From Allopusillimonas ginsengisoli (GTDB taxonomy: Bacteria > Pseudomonadota > Gammaproteobacteria > Burkholderiales > Burkholderiaceae_B): a DNA stretch of 64,000 nucleotides. The stretch spans positions 372,001 to 436,000 of the forward strand of contig RAPG01000001.1 of NCBI GenBank assembly GCA_005239165.1. Reading direction: 5' to 3'. Shown here one piece after another: positions 62,361 to 64,000 of the stretch (within the stretch, counting starts at the first letter, position 1; the number at the start of each line of letters is the position of its first letter). The notes beneath the pieces are model-generated. The model searched no databases and was not told where the DNA came from. It saw nothing but the letters and a program-made list of their open reading frames with translations. The translations under genes and the position numbers were made by a program.

Positions 62361-63143
62361 TTAGCGACGCGCTGTAGCGGTGATGTCGACGCGACGGTTA
62401 GGTTGCAGGCAGGCGATCAACTCGGCACGTGGGCCTTCGTTGCAATGCACGACGGGCTGAGTCTCACCTGCGCCGCGGGCCGTGATCACGTTGGCTGGCA
62501 CACCGTTGCCCACCAGCGATTCGCGCACCGCTTGTGCACGGCGCTGCGACAGCACCATATTGCTAGTGTCGCTGCCGATGTAGTCGGTGTGACCCACCAC
62601 CTCAACTGACGACTTGCCAGCGTTGCCCAGCGCCGTCGCTACACGCGCCACCTCGTTCTGACCGGCGGCGGTGAGCGTAGCGCTACCGAATGCAAACAGC
62701 ACATCACCGTTCAGTGAGAAGGTTTGAGGTTCTGGCTGCCCACCACCAAGAATCGAGGCGCAGGACTCGGGCTTCCAGAAGAAGCTCTGGGCATGCTTGT
62801 CGTTATCAAATAGAATTTTGTACTGACACGTGAAGTCGCCTTGTGGGGTTCTGAAGTGGAACAGGTAGTCCCACTCACGCACACCGACCAGGCCTTCAGC
62901 AAAGTGAGGGCGTCCAAGAAGGTTGTACAACTGGTCTTTGGTCATGCCAGGCGCAACAAGGCGCAGGCTATCAAGTGTGGGATATGAACCCACATCGAAG
63001 CTCGCCTTTGTCGCATCAGGCCAAACAGGTTCATTGGTTGTGCCCTTTTCGCTGACTTTGCTAAGGCTGCCGCATGCAGCAAGGGTTAGAACGAGCAGCA
63101 CACCACTCGTACGACGTGTGAAGGTTTTCAGTGATTTGAACAT
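62361..63143 (-). CDS. TpgA-like lipoprotein (BamE/SmpA plus OmpA domains)
   Basis: Lipoprotein of 260 residues with lipobox LTLAAC (Cys24). Residues ~60-125 form a BamE/SmpA-like domain (APGMTKDQLYNLLGRPHF then VREWDYLFHFRTP); residues ~140-255 are an OmpA-type peptidoglycan-binding domain (VLFAFGSATLTAAGQNEV, VVGHTDYIGSD, LSQRRAQAV, PNRRVDI). The same architecture is found in TpgA, the peptidoglycan-anchoring partner of the AtaA trimeric autotransporter in Acinetobacter. It lies 78 bp after the adhesin on the same strand, so it is very likely its partner. The ligand-binding Asp and Arg are present. Confidence 0.88.
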   Translation of the reverse strand: MFKSLKTFTRRTSGVLLVLTLAACGSLSKVSEKGTTNEPVWPDATKASFDVGSYPTLDSLRLVAPGMTKDQLYNLLGRPHFAEGLVGVREWDYLFHFRTPQGDFTCQYKILFDNDKHAQSFFWKPESCASILGGGQPEPQTFSLNGDVLFAFGSATLTAAGQNEVARVATALGNAGKSSVEVVGHTDYIGSDTSNMVLSQRRAQAVRESLVGNGVPANVITARGAGETQPVVHCNEGPRAELIACLQPNRRVDITATARR

Positions 63144-63166
63144 TTGATTTTTTATCCTAGGGTTGC

Positions 63167-63196
63167 CAACCTCGCCGGCACGCGACCGGCGGGTTG
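63167..63196 (-). other. Strong intercistronic hairpin, adhesin–TpgA-like gap
   Basis: CAACC-T-CGCCGG (63167-63178) and CCGGCG-GGTTG (63186-63196) form an 11-bp stem with one bulge and a 7-base loop. No T-run follows on the minus strand, so it is not a standard terminator. It may stabilise the adhesin mRNA 3' end or partially terminate, setting the ratio between adhesin and TpgA-like protein. Confidence 0.65.
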
Positions 63197-63221
63197 CTCA
63201 CAGAGTGTTAGGGGCGCACGC

Positions 63222-64000
63222 TTACCACTGGTAGCCCACGCCGACCGAGCCGCCGTAGTCGCCACGGGAGGAGCTGGTGGCGCTGCCCTTGACGACCCAC
63301 TTGCCGTTGTCAGACACCGTCGACAGACCCATGGCGTAGCCAGTCTCACCACGCCAGGTGCCGCCCGCCACACTGAACATGCTCTTGCCTGGCAAGTAGG
63401 CCTGCGGTAAGCCTGCCGTAGCCAGAGCCGCCGCAATACCAGCGCTTGCGCGGTTATCTACCTGGTTTACCTTGCCACTCAGGTTGTCGACCCTGCTGTT
63501 CAGGTCGCCTGTAGCCTTGTTCAACTGGCTGACGTTGACCGCATCTTGATCTTCGACCCCGGCAGCAAGATTAGTGATTTGCTTGTCATGCATATCAATG
63601 CCACCCTTGTTGATGGTCGGACCGTCCTTGATGGTCACTTCCTCGGCAATAACCTTGTTTGCGGTGACCGACTTGACGGTGATGTCATCGGCAGTGGCAA
63701 CGGTGATGTTCAAGCCATCATTTGTAATCTTGATGTTCTGCCCATCTTTGAAGTTGACCGTTTTGCCGGGTGCAACCTTGCTGGTGTCGCCACCGTTGGT
63801 CTGCACGTTCCAACCGGCATTGGCCACGTTGTTAACATTTTCGATATCAGTATTCAACCCATCGAGTGCGTCGTTAACGTTGTTATAAATATTGCCGCCC
63901 ACGTTTAGCTCAGTCACCAGCTTGCCACCCACGAACTTAGAGTTGCCGCCCAGCGAACCGGCCACTTGCTCACCCATGTCATGCAACTGGCTGCCGTTAA
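63222..64000 (-). CDS. Trimeric autotransporter adhesin, C-terminal part (5' end outside window)
   Basis: The minus-strand frame is open from the window edge to a stop at 63222 and encodes about 259 residues. It starts inside NGSQLHDMGEQVAGS, a head/neck-type segment, then has stalk repeats (GQNIKITNDGLNITVAT and AAGVEDQDAVNVSQLNK neck motif), a short coiled coil (LNSRVDNLSGKVNQVDN), and the YadA membrane anchor from RASAGIAAALATAGLPQAY to the terminal GGSVGVGYQW ending in an aromatic residue, the usual beta-barrel signature. It is therefore the outer-membrane-embedded end of a surface adhesin whose passenger lies beyond the window. Followed by the TpgA-like gene. Confidence 0.94.
   Translation of the reverse strand, partial: NGSQLHDMGEQVAGSLGGNSKFVGGKLVTELNVGGNIYNNVNDALDGLNTDIENVNNVANAGWNVQTNGGDTSKVAPGKTVNFKDGQNIKITNDGLNITVATADDITVKSVTANKVIAEEVTIKDGPTINKGGIDMHDKQITNLAAGVEDQDAVNVSQLNKATGDLNSRVDNLSGKVNQVDNRASAGIAAALATAGLPQAYLPGKSMFSVAGGTWRGETGYAMGLSTVSDNGKWVVKGSATSSSRGDYGGSVGVGYQW

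Overview
The window is chromosomal DNA of a betaproteobacterium, most likely Burkholderiales/Alcaligenaceae (Bordetella–Achromobacter–Advenella neighbourhood). The support is a dcw cluster in the order mraZ-rsmH-ftsL-ftsI-murEF-mraY-murD-ftsW-murG-murC with murE and murF fused (a fusion known from Bordetella), tripartite tricarboxylate (Tct) transporter genes with tctDE, 6S RNA beside zapA, and the rRNA/tRNA sequences. The genus is inference. I see no prophage, insertion sequence, CRISPR array or clear genomic island; most of the window is core genome.

Layout. 1-12.8 kb: cell-wall and division cluster, all on the minus strand and almost entirely translationally coupled, ending upstream in a four-unit MraZ operator. 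13.0-13.4 kb: RNase P RNA. 13.5-19.4 kb: uup, pyrC, an M20 amidohydrolase, a SWIB-domain protein and a small membrane protein. 19.4-26.1 kb: a complete rRNA operon on the minus strand (16S, tRNA-Ile, tRNA-Ala, 23S, 5S) with promoter, boxA sites and terminator. 26.7-33.8 kb: Lrp-type regulator divergent from hpd, a nucleoside-recognition membrane protein, msrA, cytochrome c, lgt, a SIMPL protein, 6S RNA, zapA and a ZapB-like coiled-coil protein. 34.1-40.1 kb: tctBA, a beta-hydroxyacid dehydrogenase, tctED and rppH. 40.1-48.4 kb: proS, then ybgC-tolQRAB-pal-cpoB and an alpha/beta hydrolase. 48.5-57.1 kb: copper-chaperone pair, PaaI-type thioesterase, a BMP-type (nucleoside-like) ABC importer, a YqaE/Pmp3 protein and AsmA. 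57.6-61.6 kb: ahpCF with an OxyR-like site and a CynX/NimT-type transporter. 61.8-64.0 kb: a surface-adhesin locus cut by the window edge.

How the genes work together. The first 12 kb make lipid II and the septal synthase (FtsW/FtsI/FtsL); ZapA and the ZapB-like protein act on the Z-ring, and Tol-Pal-CpoB couples outer-membrane constriction to the same machine. lgt supplies lipidation for Pal and the adhesin-locus lipoproteins. ahpCF, msrA and the cytochrome belong to redox homeostasis.

Most interesting points. (1) A trimeric autotransporter adhesin is followed by a TpgA-like BamE+OmpA lipoprotein and then by a small lipoprotein resembling the SecD periplasmic head domain, which I do not know as a described adhesin partner. 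(2) Three genes (rsmH, the M20 hydrolase and that lipoprotein) are each broken by exactly one missing base in an A/T homopolymer, which argues for base-calling error, or slippage/phase variation, rather than independent decay. (3) Three unrelated simple-repeat arrays (periods 10, 11 and 6 bp) sit in intergenic DNA; the 6-bp array contains nine regularly spaced GGG runs. I did not find a clearly new large defence or mobile system.
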